Origin: Erwinia sp. S63 | Lineage (GTDB): Bacteria; Pseudomonadota; Gammaproteobacteria; Enterobacterales; Enterobacteriaceae | Assembly: GCF_016625195.1 (NCBI RefSeq) | Contig: NZ_JACVUP010000026.1 | Coordinates: 1-48,493 of the forward strand | Reading direction: 5' to 3' | DNA: 48,493 bases | Part shown: in pieces, positions 1 to 7,681 of the stretch | How the letters are laid out: each line of letters begins with the position of its first letter | Position numbering within the stretch: position 1 is the stretch's first letter | Notes under the pieces: model-generated | The model's input: only the letters and a program-made list of their open reading frames with translations | What the model was told of the DNA's origin: nothing | The model's database searches: none | Position numbers and translations under genes: made by a program

Positions 1-51
1 TGCGACCAATTGATTAAAAGTCAACTGCTCTACCAACTGAGCTAACGACCC
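1..51 (-). tRNA. tRNA-Lys (anticodon TTT), 3' part beyond the window
   Basis: Read on the minus strand, the gene begins at 51 with GGGTCGTTAGCTCAGTTGG and includes the D arm and an anticodon arm with loop CTTTTAA, so the anticodon is TTT. The window ends before the T arm and acceptor 3' strand. Its position just beyond cpoB matches the lysT/valT tRNA cluster of E. coli, so more Lys and Val tRNA genes probably follow outside the window. Confidence 0.95.
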
Positions 52-101
52 ATCTTCAGGCTGCCGGACGCTTTGTTAAACTGCCCGGGCAACGGCGGCA
101 T

Positions 102-129
102 ATATTACTGATTTAGCGGGAGGGCGCAA
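102..129 (-). promoter_or_regulatory. promoter of the Lys tRNA operon
   Basis: On the minus strand a -35 TTGCGC (124-129) is separated by 16 bases from a -10 TAATAT (102-107). A G+C-rich stretch follows, typical of the discriminator of stringently controlled stable-RNA promoters. It lies about 50 bases upstream of the tRNA-Lys gene. No other feature is seen between cpoB and the tRNA. Confidence 0.6.
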
Positions 130-216
130 CCCTTATTTATCACCAAATCACTCAATTGCTTACCTTTCATGCTGCAAGACCAGAAATCATACGAAATCCG
201 GTCTCTGCTGCACAAA

Positions 217-1026
217 TTACATCCCAGCCAGACGCTTTTGCGCCAGCTTGGCAGATTCGCTGGTCGGGAATTGTTTGATCACTTGTTGATAGACCGCTTT
301 GGCTTTCGCCGTGTCGTTCTTCTCTTGCATGATCACGCCAACCTTAAACAGCGCTTCCGGGGCTTTCGGCGATTTCGCGTAATTTTTTACCACAGTGGCA
401 AAATAATAAGCGGCATCATCTTTCTTGCCCTTGTTGTAATACAACTGACCGAGCCAGTAATTGGCATTGGGCTGATAGGTGGAGTCAGGATACTTCTTCA
501 CCCACGCCTGCAGGGCCGTGATCGCCTGATCGAACTGCTTCTTCTCAAGAATCAGCGCAACTGCCGCATTGTAATCGGTATTCGCATCGCCGGTCTGTGC
601 AGGGGCAGCGGTACTTCCACTTGCATTGCTACCACCTGCATCAGCGTTTCCCGCTGCTGCACCTGCGCCCGCCGCTGCGGCATCACCGCCACCGCTCACC
701 TGTGCGCCCGCATTACCACTGCTCAACGTATCGATCTGCTGATAGAGCTGCTTTTGGCGCTCAATCACCTGATTAAGTTGATAGCTGTTCTGCTGGATTT
801 GGCCGCGCAGCGAATCGATATCGCTTTGGTTGTCACTCATCTGCTGCTGCAACTGCTGCAGAAGCTGAGCCTGGGCATTGGAGATACGTTCAAGATTGGT
901 GACACGGTCTTCGACCGAGCCTGAGCCAACGCTACTGATTGACGCCTGGGCATTAGCGGCCCATGGGGCCGCTACGCCAACCAGTAACGACAGACTCAAT
1001 AGATGAAGTCTGAAGTTACTCATCAT
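217..1026 (-). CDS. cpoB: CpoB, periplasmic coordinator of cell-wall synthesis and Tol-Pal constriction (YbgF)
   Basis: The protein has 269 residues against about 263 in E. coli. A signal peptide ends at ANA-QA near residue 27. A trimerising coiled coil follows at about 35-100 (VEDRVTNLERISNAQAQLLQ and a Gln-rich stretch). An Ala/Gly-rich linker comes next, then three TPR repeats from about residue 150 to the end (DYNAAVALILEKKQFDQAI, NYWLGQLYYNKGKKDDAAYY, KVGVIMQEKNDTAKAKAVY). In E. coli CpoB binds TolA and PBP1B and links peptidoglycan synthesis to outer-membrane constriction. It is the last gene of the tol-pal operon, 9 bases after pal. The linker is richer in Ala/Gly than in E. coli, which accounts for the extra length. 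Confidence 0.96.
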   Translation of the reverse strand: MMSNFRLHLLSLSLLVGVAAPWAANAQASISSVGSGSVEDRVTNLERISNAQAQLLQQLQQQMSDNQSDIDSLRGQIQQNSYQLNQVIERQKQLYQQIDTLSSGNAGAQVSGGGDAAAAGAGAAAGNADAGGSNASGSTAAPAQTGDANTDYNAAVALILEKKQFDQAITALQAWVKKYPDSTYQPNANYWLGQLYYNKGKKDDAAYYFATVVKNYAKSPKAPEALFKVGVIMQEKNDTAKAKAVYQQVIKQFPTSESAKLAQKRLAGM

Positions 1027-1035
1027 GTAATGCTC

Positions 1036-1551
1036 TTAGTAAACCAGTACGGCACGACGGTTTTTAGCGTAAGCCGCTTCGTCATGACCCAGTACAGCTG
1101 GTTTTTCTTTACCGTATGAAACGATAGACATCTGGTCAGCAGAAACGCCTTTACCCTGCAGGTACATTTTCACTGCGCTAGCACGACGTTCGCCCAGGGC
1201 GATGTTGTACTCTGGGGTACCGCGCTCATCCGCGTGACCTTCGATGGTGACTTTGTAAGACGGGTTGCCGCGCAGGAATGCTGCGTGCTGATCCAGCATC
1301 TGAGCATAGTCAGAAGCCACGTCATACTTGTCCAGACCGAAGTAAACGATGTTGTTCTGCTGCAGCTGCTGCATCTGCAGACGCGCTTGCTCATCAGAAG
1401 ACATGTTACCGTTCTGGCCAGCACCGTAAGCGCCGTTGTCTGCGCCCATACCAGTCTGGTCGTTGTTGTTGTTTTTGTGCGAGCTACATGCAGCTACCGC
1501 GATTACCGGCAGAGCCAGCATCAAACCCTTCAGCACTTTGTTCAGTTGCAT
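1036..1551 (-). CDS. pal: Pal, peptidoglycan-associated outer-membrane lipoprotein
   Basis: This is a 171-residue lipoprotein with a signal peptide and lipobox AVAAC, so Cys22 is the predicted lipidation site. An Asn/Gly-rich tether (about 24-50) leads to an OmpA-like peptidoglycan-binding domain (about 65-171) with the motif TIEGHADERGTPEYN-ALGERRA. Pal anchors the outer membrane to the wall and cycles between peptidoglycan and TolB during division. The 64-base gap to tolB holds a C4/G4 hairpin and the RBS AGGA before the start. In E. coli pal also has its own transcript; the AT-rich gap would allow one here, but I cannot assign a start site. Confidence 0.97.
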   Translation of the reverse strand: MQLNKVLKGLMLALPVIAVAACSSHKNNNNDQTGMGADNGAYGAGQNGNMSSDEQARLQMQQLQQNNIVYFGLDKYDVASDYAQMLDQHAAFLRGNPSYKVTIEGHADERGTPEYNIALGERRASAVKMYLQGKGVSADQMSIVSYGKEKPAVLGHDEAAYAKNRRAVLVY

Positions 1552-1615
1552 TTCTTTATCCTATTATTTTGTTTGCTATACATTTTCATCCCCCGCTAAG
1601 CAGGGGAATCATGCA

Positions 1616-2911
1616 TTACAGATACGGCGACCAGGCAGGGAATTTGACCTGTCCATCAGTTGCCGGAAGACGCGCTTTGAAACGCCCATCTGTTGAAACC
1701 AACTGCAACACGGAACCCATCCCCTGAGTAGAGCTATAGATTACCATCGTGCCGTTAGGCGCCAGACTTGGCGTCTCATCCAGGAACGTGTCCGTTATTG
1801 TTTGAACGGCTCCCGTTACCAGATCCTGTTTGGCGACATGCTGAGCGCCACCGGCGCTACTGATCATCACCATGGTTTTGCCGTCAGTTGACACATCCGC
1901 ATCCTGGTTCTGAGAACCTTCCCAGGTAATACGTTGTGGCGCACCGCCGTTGATACCCACTTTATAAATCTGAGGCGCACCCGCCTGATCCGAGGTGTAA
2001 GCCAGTGTCTGGCTATCCGGGAACCAGGTTGGTTCAGTGCTGTTGAAGCGACCGTCGGTCACCTGACGCGTCTGACCTGAAGCCAGATCCATCACGTACA
2101 AGTTCAGGCTACCGGTTTTAGACAATGCAAACGCCAGTTTTGAACCATCCGGCGAGAAGGCCGGAGCACCGTTGTGGCGCGGGTAAGATGCAACCTGACG
2201 GATGGCACCGTTTGACAGCGTTTGCACTACCAACGCCGACTTACCGCTTTCAAAGGTCACGTAGGCCACTTTGCTGCCGTCTGGGGACCAGGCCGGTGAC
2301 ATCAATGGTTCTGGTGAACGGTGTACGGTGAACTGGTTGTAGCCATCGTAGTCTGATACGCGCAGTTCATACGGGAACTGGCCGCCGTTGGTTTGCACCA
2401 CATAGGCGATACGCGTACGGAATGCGCCTTTGATACCGGTCAGCTTCTCAAACACTTCATCACTGGCGGTGTGGCCTGCATAACGCAGCCATTGCTTAGT
2501 GACTTTGTAAGAGTTCTGCGCCAGCACCGTGCCAGGTGCGCCGCCGGTGTCCACCAGCTGGTAAGCAATCTGGTAGCTACCATCCGGGTTCGGCGTGACC
2601 TGACCCACGACAACCGCATCAATACCTAATGCGCTCCAGGCGGCAGGTTGAACTTCCTGCGCGCTGGCAGGCTGCTGTGGCAGACGTGAACGATCCAGCG
2701 GATTGAATTTACCGCTGTTGCGCAAGTCAGCCGCGACAATGCCGCCAATGTCTTCTGGTGCCGCGCCTGGGCCAGCCCATTTGAACGGCACCACACCAAT
2801 TGGACGTGCGGTGTTCACGCCCTGCGTAATTTCAATGCGTACTTCTGCGTGCAGCATCGCTGCCCACAGCAGTACAAAAAAACCTAAGGTTACACGAAGT
2901 GCCTGCTTCAT
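1616..2911 (-). CDS. tolB: TolB, periplasmic beta-propeller of the Tol-Pal system
   Basis: I place the start at the ATG at 2911 (MKQALRVTLGFF), preceded by GGGAGAAAAG, rather than at the upstream in-frame codon at 2953. This gives 431 residues, as in E. coli (430), and puts a normal signal peptide at the N terminus with cleavage after MLHA. The N-terminal domain (about 23-165) carries the TolA/Pal-responsive segment. Residues about 170-431 form a six-bladed propeller with repeated motifs PAWSPDGSKVAY, PAFSPDGSKLAF, PTWFPDSQTLAY and PAWSPYL. TolB binds Pal and is released when TolA is energised. It lies between tolA and pal in the operon. Confidence 0.96.
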   Translation of the reverse strand: MKQALRVTLGFFVLLWAAMLHAEVRIEITQGVNTARPIGVVPFKWAGPGAAPEDIGGIVAADLRNSGKFNPLDRSRLPQQPASAQEVQPAAWSALGIDAVVVGQVTPNPDGSYQIAYQLVDTGGAPGTVLAQNSYKVTKQWLRYAGHTASDEVFEKLTGIKGAFRTRIAYVVQTNGGQFPYELRVSDYDGYNQFTVHRSPEPLMSPAWSPDGSKVAYVTFESGKSALVVQTLSNGAIRQVASYPRHNGAPAFSPDGSKLAFALSKTGSLNLYVMDLASGQTRQVTDGRFNSTEPTWFPDSQTLAYTSDQAGAPQIYKVGINGGAPQRITWEGSQNQDADVSTDGKTMVMISSAGGAQHVAKQDLVTGAVQTITDTFLDETPSLAPNGTMVIYSSTQGMGSVLQLVSTDGRFKARLPATDGQVKFPAWSPYL

Positions 2912-3026
2912 CTTTTCTCCCTTATCTGAACCTGAGTCCACGATAATTCGCACAGTTCCTGAAAAACACGAGTGTTCATAAATTACGGCAAGCTAACCTT
3001 AGTTCAACCTGCCGTGAGTTACTGCA

Positions 3027-4346
3027 TTATTCCGGTTTGAAACGCATTGGGGCGTTTTTAAACACTTCATACACCGCTTGCGATGGCGGCTTAGGAATTC
3101 GAGCCTGCTTCGCTGCGGTGATTGCAGCCTGGCATAATGCCGGGTCGCCACCTTCTGCCGTGACATCAATCAGCAAACCGTCAGGTGCCAATTTGATACG
3201 CAGATTACACTCTTTACCCTTAAAGGTATCCGCATCGTAGAAGCGACTTTGAATCGCACCAACGACCTGGCCCATATAAGAGTTAATCTCAGCGCCTGAT
3301 GCACCCGCTTTCTTCTGATTGCCCTGCCCTGCCGCACCGCCAGAAGCCGTGCCACTTTTCGGTGCATTCTTACCAGACGAGAGTCCACCTAACAGGTCAT
3401 CAACGTCACTTTCATTCTTCGCTGCTTCAGATGCGGCTTTTTTCTTGGCATCAGCGGCTGCTTTGGCTTTCGCAGCCGCATCGGCTTTCGCCTTGGCTGC
3501 TGCATCCGCTTTAGCTTTGGCTTCAGTAGCAGCCTTCTCTTTCGCGGCCTCAGCGGCTTTTTCTTTTGCTTCTGCCGCAGCTTGCTCTTTAGCTTCTTTG
3601 GCGTCTGCGGCAGCTTGCTCTTTAGCCTCTTTGGCTTCCTGAGCGGCTTTCGCCTTCGCATCGGCTGCAGCCTGCGCTTTGGCCTCGGCAGCAGCTTGCG
3701 CTTTCGCTTCGGCGGCGGCTTTGGCTTGTTCTACCGCTTTCTCTTTCGCCGCTTCAGCCGCTGCGGCTTTGGCCTGTTCGTCAGCTTTCTTCTTCGCGTC
3801 CGCTGCAGCCTGCTTAGCCTCTTCTACCGCTTTGGCTTTGGCATCTGCCGCCGCTTTAACTTGCGCATCCGCTTCAGCTTTGGCGTCGGCCTTAGCTTTT
3901 GCGGCGGCCGCTTCAGCTGCCTTCTGCTGATCCTGAGCCTGCTTAGCGGCTGCTTCAGCGGCTTTCTGCTGCTCAGCTTGCTGTTTGGCCTGCTCTTTGG
4001 CTTCCTGCTGCGCCTGCAAACGCTCTTTTTCCATCTCTTTCAGGCGCTGCTGTTCAGCAGCTTGCTTCTGCTGTAACTCTTCGGCCTGCTGCTGCGACTG
4101 TTTCTGACGCTGCTGCTCGGCACGCTGGCTGTCGCGTTGCTGATTCTGCTGGCGATTATACTGTTCAACCACCGCGCCGGAATCGACCATCACGGCATCA
4201 ATGTCACTGCCGCCGCCACCGCCGCTGGATTCGATCTTTTCGTTAAACGAGCTCCAGATCAGCAGGGCGATCAGCACGATGTGCAGAATCACCGAAATGA
4301 TTATCGCGCGTTTTAACTTGTCGTTCTGCTCGGTTACCTTCGACAC
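3027..4346 (-). CDS. tolA: TolA, inner-membrane to outer-membrane force transducer
   Basis: The protein has 439 residues (E. coli 421). One membrane helix lies at about 14-34 with Ser18, His22 and Ser33 in the positions of the TolQR-contact (SHLS) motif. Residues about 45-320 form a very long Ala/Lys/Glu/Gln helical domain that spans the periplasm. The C-terminal domain III (about 340-439) contains the Cys pair in KGKECNLRI and GDPALCQ expected to form its disulfide. TolA uses the proton-motive force through TolQR to contact TolB and Pal. It sits between tolR (25 bases) and tolB (115 bases). The extra length lies in the repetitive domain II. Confidence 0.96.
   Translation of the reverse strand: MSKVTEQNDKLKRAIIISVILHIVLIALLIWSSFNEKIESSGGGGGSDIDAVMVDSGAVVEQYNRQQNQQRDSQRAEQQRQKQSQQQAEELQQKQAAEQQRLKEMEKERLQAQQEAKEQAKQQAEQQKAAEAAAKQAQDQQKAAEAAAAKAKADAKAEADAQVKAAADAKAKAVEEAKQAAADAKKKADEQAKAAAAEAAKEKAVEQAKAAAEAKAQAAAEAKAQAAADAKAKAAQEAKEAKEQAAADAKEAKEQAAAEAKEKAAEAAKEKAATEAKAKADAAAKAKADAAAKAKAAADAKKKAASEAAKNESDVDDLLGGLSSGKNAPKSGTASGGAAGQGNQKKAGASGAEINSYMGQVVGAIQSRFYDADTFKGKECNLRIKLAPDGLLIDVTAEGGDPALCQAAITAAKQARIPKPPSQAVYEVFKNAPMRFKPE
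3420..3990 (-). repeat. low-complexity Ala/Lys heptad-like repeats inside tolA
   Basis: The coding DNA repeats short units encoding AKA, AEAK and KEAKEQAAA; for example the segments encoding EAKEQAAADAKEAKEQAAAEA (near 3570-3640) are nearly identical in tandem. Such tracts are prone to slippage and recombination, so copy number may vary between related strains. Confidence 0.6.
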
Positions 4347-4371
4347 TCTCGGATCCCAAAAACGGTTCGCT

Positions 4372-4800
4372 TTAAATCGGCTGTGTCATCAAACCGACAG
4401 ATTTCACGCCTGCCTGATGTAACAGGTTCAACGCTTTGATGATTTCGTCGTAAGGCACATCCTTCGCGCCACCAATCAGGAATACCGTCTTCGGATTGGC
4501 TTCAATGCGACGCTGTGCTTCGCTTACCACCTGTTCCGGCGGCAGCTGCGTCATACGATCGTGATCCACTACCAGGCTGTATTGCCCGACGCCAGCCACT
4601 TCAACAATGACCGGGGGATTATCATCCGTTGAGACCGTTTTCGAGTCGGTCGCATCAGGCAGATCCACTTCCACGCTCTGGGTAATAATCGGCGCAGTTG
4701 CCATAAAGATGAGCAGCAACACCAACAGCACGTCCAGCAGTGGAACAATGTTGATTTCCGACTTAAGGTCGCGGCGCCCGCGACCACGGGTTCTGGCCAT
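4372..4800 (-). CDS. tolR: TolR, proton-channel component with TolQ
   Basis: This 142-residue protein is a homologue of ExbD and MotB. An Arg-rich cytoplasmic start (MARTRGRGRRDLKSE) is followed by one membrane helix (about 17-38) carrying Asp23 in VPLLDVLLVL, the proton-binding residue of the family. The periplasmic domain (about 45-142) ends in an amphipathic stretch ALNLLHQAGVKSVGLMTQP. With TolQ it converts proton flow into movement of TolA. The gene lies 13 bases after tolQ and 25 before tolA. Confidence 0.97.
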   Translation of the reverse strand: MARTRGRGRRDLKSEINIVPLLDVLLVLLLIFMATAPIITQSVEVDLPDATDSKTVSTDDNPPVIVEVAGVGQYSLVVDHDRMTQLPPEQVVSEAQRRIEANPKTVFLIGGAKDVPYDEIIKALNLLHQAGVKSVGLMTQPI

Positions 4801-4813
4801 CGTTAACCTCGAC

Positions 4814-5500
4814 TTACTTCGTGTTGTCGGTGGAGAAAGCCTGACGATGCAGGATAGCCGTGAACTCTTCCATAAAGTTGTCGTAGCCCTGCTCCAGCTT
4901 GTTGACGCGCTGGTTCAGACGGTTATACGCCATAACGGCAGGAATGGCCGCGAACAAACCGATGGCAGTGGCGATCAGCGCTTCGGCAATACCCGGCGCA
5001 ACCATCTGCAACGTCGCCTGTTTCACCGCGCCAAGCGCGATAAAGGCGTGCATGATCCCCCACACCGTACCGAACAGACCGATATACGGGCTGATGGAAC
5101 CGACGGTGCCAAGGAACGGAATGTGGTTTTCCAGCGCTTCCAGTTCACGGTTCATTGAGATGCGCATCGCACGGCTGGCGCCCTCTACCACCGCTTCTGG
5201 TGCGTGGTTGTTAGCACGGTGCAAACGGGCAAACTCTTTGAAGCCCGAATAGAAAATTTGCTCAGATCCGCCCAACTCATCGCGGCGTCCCTGGCTTTCC
5301 TGATACAGGCGCGATAACTCGATGCCTGACCAGAACTTATCTTCAAAGGCTTCGGCTTCGCGACCCGCCGCATTCAGGATGCGCGTGCGCTGAATAATGA
5401 TCGCCCATGAGGCAATAGAAAAGCCGATCAAAATCAACATGATAAGTTTGACCAGAAGGCTCGCCTTCAGGAACAAATCAAGAACATTCATGTCAGTCAC
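4814..5500 (-). CDS. tolQ: TolQ, proton-channel subunit of Tol-Pal
   Basis: The 228-residue polytopic protein belongs to the MotA/TolQ/ExbB family. One membrane helix lies near the N terminus (about 14-36) and two near the C terminus (about 135-160 and 168-190), with the conserved motifs GLFGTVWGIM and EALIATAIGLFAAIPA that line the channel beside TolR Asp23. The start codon overlaps the ybgC stop by four bases (ATGA), indicating translational coupling. Confidence 0.97.
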   Translation of the reverse strand: MTDMNVLDLFLKASLLVKLIMLILIGFSIASWAIIIQRTRILNAAGREAEAFEDKFWSGIELSRLYQESQGRRDELGGSEQIFYSGFKEFARLHRANNHAPEAVVEGASRAMRISMNRELEALENHIPFLGTVGSISPYIGLFGTVWGIMHAFIALGAVKQATLQMVAPGIAEALIATAIGLFAAIPAVMAYNRLNQRVNKLEQGYDNFMEEFTAILHRQAFSTDNTK

Positions 5501-5901
5501 TGCTTGAACTCCGCGACAATAGACTTGGGAAGCGCAATCGGCTTCATTAGATGTGGGTTGATGCAGGCAATCAGGACTTCTGCTTCATTCAGCACTTTGC
5601 CTTCTGCATTCACGATACGCTGCGAGAAGGTCATGGTGGCGCGAGTCATGGCGGTCACTTCACTCTGGATATCCAGAAGATCGTCAAGACGTGCTGCGGC
5701 AACAAAGTCTATCGTCATGCGTCGTACCACAAACGCCACCTGTTCTTCTAACAGGGCTTGTTGATTGAAATGGTGCTGGCGCAACATCTCGGTACGTGCT
5801 CGTTCATAGAAAGCAAGATAACTGGCGTGGTAAACCACACCACCAGCATCGGTGTCTTCGTAATAGACCCGAACCGGCCAGCGAAACAGCGTTGTACTCA
5901 C
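5497..5901 (-). CDS. ybgC: YbgC, acyl-CoA thioesterase of the Tol-Pal operon
   Basis: I choose the GTG at 5901 (MSTTLFRWPVRVYYEDTD), which gives 134 residues as in E. coli; the longer reading from 5943 adds a non-conserved MRIVATFKMRPGCR. It is a hotdog-fold thioesterase of the 4-hydroxybenzoyl-CoA type, with catalytic Asp18 in YEDTDAGGVVYHASY. The family hydrolyses acyl-CoA thioesters and interacts with acyl carrier protein and phospholipid enzymes near the inner membrane. It is the first gene of the tol-pal operon and overlaps tolQ by four bases. Confidence 0.95.
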   Translation of the reverse strand: MSTTLFRWPVRVYYEDTDAGGVVYHASYLAFYERARTEMLRQHHFNQQALLEEQVAFVVRRMTIDFVAAARLDDLLDIQSEVTAMTRATMTFSQRIVNAEGKVLNEAEVLIACINPHLMKPIALPKSIVAEFKQ

Positions 5902-5987
5902 TCTACATCCCGGTCTCATTTTAAACGTTGCTACTATACGCAAGTGAGATCGGCTTGGGAATGGTCCGCCAGAGCCAGGAGAAAATA

Positions 5988-6017
5988 ATTATCACACGTT
6001 AACAACTGGAAGGATTT
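5988..6017 (-). promoter_or_regulatory. candidate tol-pal promoter (extended -10)
   Basis: On the minus strand, TGTGATAAT provides an extended -10 (GATAAT at 5988-5993) about 85 bases upstream of the ybgC start. The -35 region (about 6011-6017) is a poor match. Nothing stronger is visible between ybgE and ybgC. The role is an inference from position and the -10 alone. Confidence 0.3.
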
Positions 6018-6108
6018 TTAGGAGATTTCTTGACCAGGCGCTGACAAAAACTCACGTCAGGCCCGGTAGTTAGACAGGAAATTCGGGAAATGAAGTCTGA
6101 GCCCGGGG

Positions 6109-6402
6109 TTAATGATAGAACCAGTAAATCCCCAACACTAAAACAATCATCGCCGGCAAAGGGGAAAACACCGCACGCCAGCGCGTTTGCAGGGGACGAA
6201 AACCGGTGCCATGAATCACGCCGGTGCACACTGCCCAAATCAGCAGTAATCCATGCCAGATGGCGAGTTCACTCGTACGGGCAGCAAAGCGTGACGGTTG
6301 CCAGATAACGCAGCCCGCCAGCCACAGTGCCAGTATTAATGAAAGGGCCCGCAATGGGCCCTTGTCCATCAGACGATACAGCGTCTGAATCAGCGTGCGC
6401 AT
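6109..6402 (-). CDS. ybgE: YbgE, small membrane protein of the cyd operon
   Basis: The protein has 97 residues (as in E. coli) with three hydrophobic segments at about 18-35, 46-63 and 78-96. It belongs to the cyd-operon YbgE family, co-transcribed with cytochrome bd genes; its biochemical role is not established. The start overlaps the cydX stop by one base (TGATG), so translation is probably coupled. It is the last gene of the operon. Confidence 0.93.
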   Translation of the reverse strand: MRTLIQTLYRLMDKGPLRALSLILALWLAGCVIWQPSRFAARTSELAIWHGLLLIWAVCTGVIHGTGFRPLQTRWRAVFSPLPAMIVLVLGIYWFYH

Positions 6403-6515
6403 CAGTGCTGTTTGTCCTTCGCGCCGCTCTCTTCTGCTTGTTCAATCGCCAGCGCCGTGATCACGCCAAACGCACAGGCCAGCAGGGTGCCGAGAATCCA
6501 GGCAAAATACCACAT
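6402..6515 (-). CDS. cydX: CydX, small subunit of cytochrome bd-I oxidase
   Basis: This 37-residue gene is easily missed. The reading MWYFAWILGTLLACAFGVIT and then ALAIEQAEESGAKDKQH is nearly identical to E. coli CydX. It has a single membrane helix and Glu25, a conserved position. CydX packs against CydA and is needed for a stable, active bd oxidase and retention of its hemes. It lies 15 bases after cydB, with the RBS AAGGAG upstream, and overlaps ybgE by one base. Confidence 0.95.
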   Translation of the reverse strand: MWYFAWILGTLLACAFGVITALAIEQAEESGAKDKQH

Positions 6516-6530
6516 GCTCAATCTCCTTAA

Positions 6531-7670
6531 TCAGTACAGGGAGTGCGTATTGCTCTCGATGTGTTCTTTGGTGATACGGCCAAACATCTTGTAATAACAC
6601 CACGAGGTGTAGATGAGGATGAGTGGTACAAAGATGATGGCGGCGAAGGTCATGACTTTCAGCGTCAGCAGGCTGGAGGTCGCGTCCCACATGGTCAGGC
6701 TGGTGCCAGGCACGGTGCTGGAAGGCATAATGAACGGGAACATCGCGATGCCCGCGGTCATGATGACGCAAGCCAGTGTCAGTGAAGAGAAGACAAACGC
6801 CCAGGCGCCCTTCTCCACTCGCGAGCAGAGCACGGTCAGCAGTGGCAGCACCACACCCAGCACCGGGAACAGCCATAGAATCGGCGTCTGCTCGAAGTTA
6901 ACCAACCATGCACCGGCTTCTCGCACGACTTCTTTGCCCAGCGGATTCGACGCGGCATGATGATCGATAACACTTTTCACCACATAGCCATCAATACCGT
7001 ATTTCACCCACACACCGGCTAACACAAAGCACACCATCATCACCAATGCGCTGATTTGCGCGGTGCCGCGAGCACGCAGGTGCAACTCGCCGTTGGTACG
7101 CATCTGCAGATAGGTCGCGCCTTGTGTCAGGATCATCGCAACACTGATCACGCCCGCCAGCAAGCCAAACGGATTAAGCAGTTGGAAGAAGTTACCGGTG
7201 TAGAACAGACGCAGATACTCATCCGCATGGAAAGGTACGCCTTGCAGCAAGTTGCCGAAGGCCACGCCAATCACCAGTGGTGGTACAAAGCTACCGATGA
7301 AAATGCCCCAGTCCCAGGTGTTGCGCCAGCGCGGGTCTTCAATCTTCGAACGGTAGTCAAAACCCACCGGACGGAAGAACAAAGAAGCCAGTACCAGAAT
7401 CATCGCCACATAGAAGCCGGAAAACGCTGCCGCATAAACCATCGGCCAGGCAGCAAACAGCGCCCCACCTGCCGTGATCAACCAGACCTGGTTTCCGTCC
7501 CAGTGCGGGGCGATGCTGTTAATCATGATACGGCGTTCGGTATCGGTACGGCCGAGAATGCGAGTGAGCATGCCCACACCCATATCGAAACCGTCGGTTA
7601 CCGCAAAGCCAATCAGCAACACGCCAATCAGCAACCACCAGACAAAGCGCAATACTTCATAATCAAACAT
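6531..7670 (-). CDS. cydB: CydB, cytochrome bd-I ubiquinol oxidase subunit II
   Basis: The 379-residue integral membrane protein (same length as E. coli) has about nine hydrophobic helices and begins MFDYEVLRFVWWLLIGVLLI. It forms a heterodimer with CydA and stabilises its heme-bearing core. Conserved family signatures are visible, including DGFDMGVGML near residue 27 and NSIAPHWDGNQVWLI near 51. It lies 11 bases after cydA. Confidence 0.97.
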   Translation of the reverse strand: MFDYEVLRFVWWLLIGVLLIGFAVTDGFDMGVGMLTRILGRTDTERRIMINSIAPHWDGNQVWLITAGGALFAAWPMVYAAAFSGFYVAMILVLASLFFRPVGFDYRSKIEDPRWRNTWDWGIFIGSFVPPLVIGVAFGNLLQGVPFHADEYLRLFYTGNFFQLLNPFGLLAGVISVAMILTQGATYLQMRTNGELHLRARGTAQISALVMMVCFVLAGVWVKYGIDGYVVKSVIDHHAASNPLGKEVVREAGAWLVNFEQTPILWLFPVLGVVLPLLTVLCSRVEKGAWAFVFSSLTLACVIMTAGIAMFPFIMPSSTVPGTSLTMWDATSSLLTLKVMTFAAIIFVPLILIYTSWCYYKMFGRITKEHIESNTHSLY

Positions 7671-7681
7671 GGTTGCTCTCC

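Noticed and set aside
4814..5252. Long plus-strand frames opposite tolQ and similar long frames opposite tolA, cydA, sucA and sdhA
   Set aside because: They are antisense shadows of well-conserved genes, produced by codon bias and low stop frequency; none has a family match or RBS.
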